NCBI RefSeq assembly: GCF_001403635.1
Contig: NZ_LN879464.1
Location: 1 to 64,000, forward strand
Direction: 5' to 3'
DNA from: Clostridium massiliamazoniense
GTDB lineage: Bacteria > Bacillota > Clostridia > Clostridiales > Clostridiaceae
Length of the DNA: 64,000 nt
Shown: positions 63,397 to 64,000 of the stretch, piece after piece
Numbering within the stretch: position 1 is the first letter of the stretch
Layout of the letters: each line of letters starts with the position of its first letter
Translations under genes and position numbers: made by a program
Notes under the pieces: model-generated
The model's input: the letters and a program-made list of their open reading frames with translations, nothing else
Databases searched by the model: none
Told to the model about the DNA's origin: nothing

Positions 63397-64000
63397 ATGA
63401 TTTTTAAGGATTATGATAATAGAACAATAAAGTTATTAGATAAACAAGCAAATAAAATTATCGAGTTAAATAAAAGTCTTGAAAAACTTTCAGATGAAGA
63501 ACTCTCAAATAAGACATTAGAGTTTAAAGAAAGACTTAGTAAAGGGGAAACATTAGATAATCTATTGGAAGATGCTTTTGCGGTATGTAGAGAAGCTACC
63601 TATAGAGTTTTAGGAAAAAAACAATATAAAGTTCAATTAATGGGTGGAATAGCTTTACATCAAGGAAGAGTTGTAGAAATGAAAACTGGTGAAGGTAAAA
63701 CATTAACAGAGTTATGTCCTGCTTATTTAAATGCTCTATCAGGAGAAGGTGTTCATGTAATTACTGTTAATGATTATCTAGCTAAAAGAGATAAAGAAGA
63801 AATGGAACCTCTATTCCAATTCCTTAATTTAAGCACAGGTCTTGTTATTGATGGGATAGAAAATAAAAAAGAAGAATATTATAAAGATATTACTTATAGC
63901 ACTAATACTGAACTAGGATTTGATTATTTAAGAGATAATTTAGTTTATCGTTCAGAAGATAAAATGCAAAGGAAATTAAACTATGTAATCATAGATGAAG
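63397..64000 (+). CDS. secA: SecA-type preprotein translocase ATPase (cut by window edge)
   Basis: The first 201 codons are present. After a helical start ([20 protein letters not shown]) comes QVKLMGG-like text ([20 protein letters not shown]) with the Walker A KTGEGKT (about 96-102). [20 protein letters not shown] and [20 protein letters not shown] follow, all hallmarks of SecA nucleotide-binding domain 1. SecA drives export through SecYEG. A copy on a mobile element is unusual and may serve the element's own surface proteins, as SecA2 does, which is inference. GAGGGATGA stands before the ATG. The rest lies beyond 64000. Confidence 0.9.
   Translation, partial: MIFKDYDNRTIKLLDKQANKIIELNKSLEKLSDEELSNKTLEFKERLSKGETLDNLLEDAFAVCREATYRVLGKKQYKVQLMGGIALHQGRVVEMKTGEGKTLTELCPAYLNALSGEGVHVITVNDYLAKRDKEEMEPLFQFLNLSTGLVIDGIENKKEEYYKDITYSTNTELGFDYLRDNLVYRSEDKMQRKLNYVIIDE

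Overview
The window is very AT-rich DNA with compact, RBS-led genes, many secreted proteins with SH3, cell-wall-binding-repeat and sortase features, and IS3, IS1182 and IS200/IS605-type insertion sequences. This suits Clostridium sensu stricto or a close relative. About 20-64 kb carries its own clamp-loader genes (holA-like, dnaX), ssb, an SMC/Rad50-like ATPase, a giant methylase-helicase, TA-like loci, a sortase locus and a secA-like gene, with no rRNA, tRNA or central metabolism. I read it as part of a large plasmid, phage-plasmid or integrated conjugative element. The species and the replicon type are inference.

Layout. 1-16 kb is a decayed region: paralogous secreted proteins with cell-wall-binding repeats (one intact at 9983-12358, two broken or cut), a broken GH25-like muramidase, a broken GT2 glycosyltransferase, a primase fragment, three remnants of one IS3-family element, two IS1182-type elements and TIR-bounded MITE-like pieces. 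16.8-20.4 kb holds a short tyrosine recombinase, small genes, a dead TnpB and a Uma2-family protein. 20.4-31.4 kb holds small zinc-ribbon or hypothetical genes, a NERD-like protein, and a cell-surface block (SH3-CAP protein, Cys-His hydrolase-like protein with four SH3 modules, thioester/LPFTG adhesin, class B sortase). 31.4-38 kb holds a metallopeptidase-like protein, the holA-dnaX-ssb operon and a RecD2-N-like protein. At 38.1-38.5 kb is a candidate type I toxin-antitoxin. 38.6-45 kb holds membrane, regulatory and hypothetical genes. 45.4-51.8 kb holds an M14 peptidoglycan peptidase, two paralogous membrane genes, an Rpn-family gene and an orphan bacteriocin immunity-like gene. 52-64 kb holds an unknown gene likely linked to DNA metabolism, the DarB-like methylase-helicase, a zeta-type toxin locus with a nonsense codon, the SMC/Rad50-like ATPase and the start of secA.

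The most striking feature is a repeated 5' control element found seven times (about 20.4, 31.4, 33.5, 41.0, 52.2, 59.15 and 60.66 kb). Each copy has an upstream DNA block with invariant spacing (TTnAnA, 11-bp step, TTTACA or TTAACA, 8 nt, GTTCAA, 18 nt, CATATTTAAG). It is followed by a transcribed leader with three small hairpins, the last just upstream of the Shine-Dalgarno. The stems change sequence between copies but keep pairing. The last hairpin also occurs alone before dnaX, ssb and the methylase-helicase gene. The linked genes are mostly replication and DNA-processing genes, so this looks like a dedicated regulon of the element. I do not recognise it as a described RNA or promoter family.
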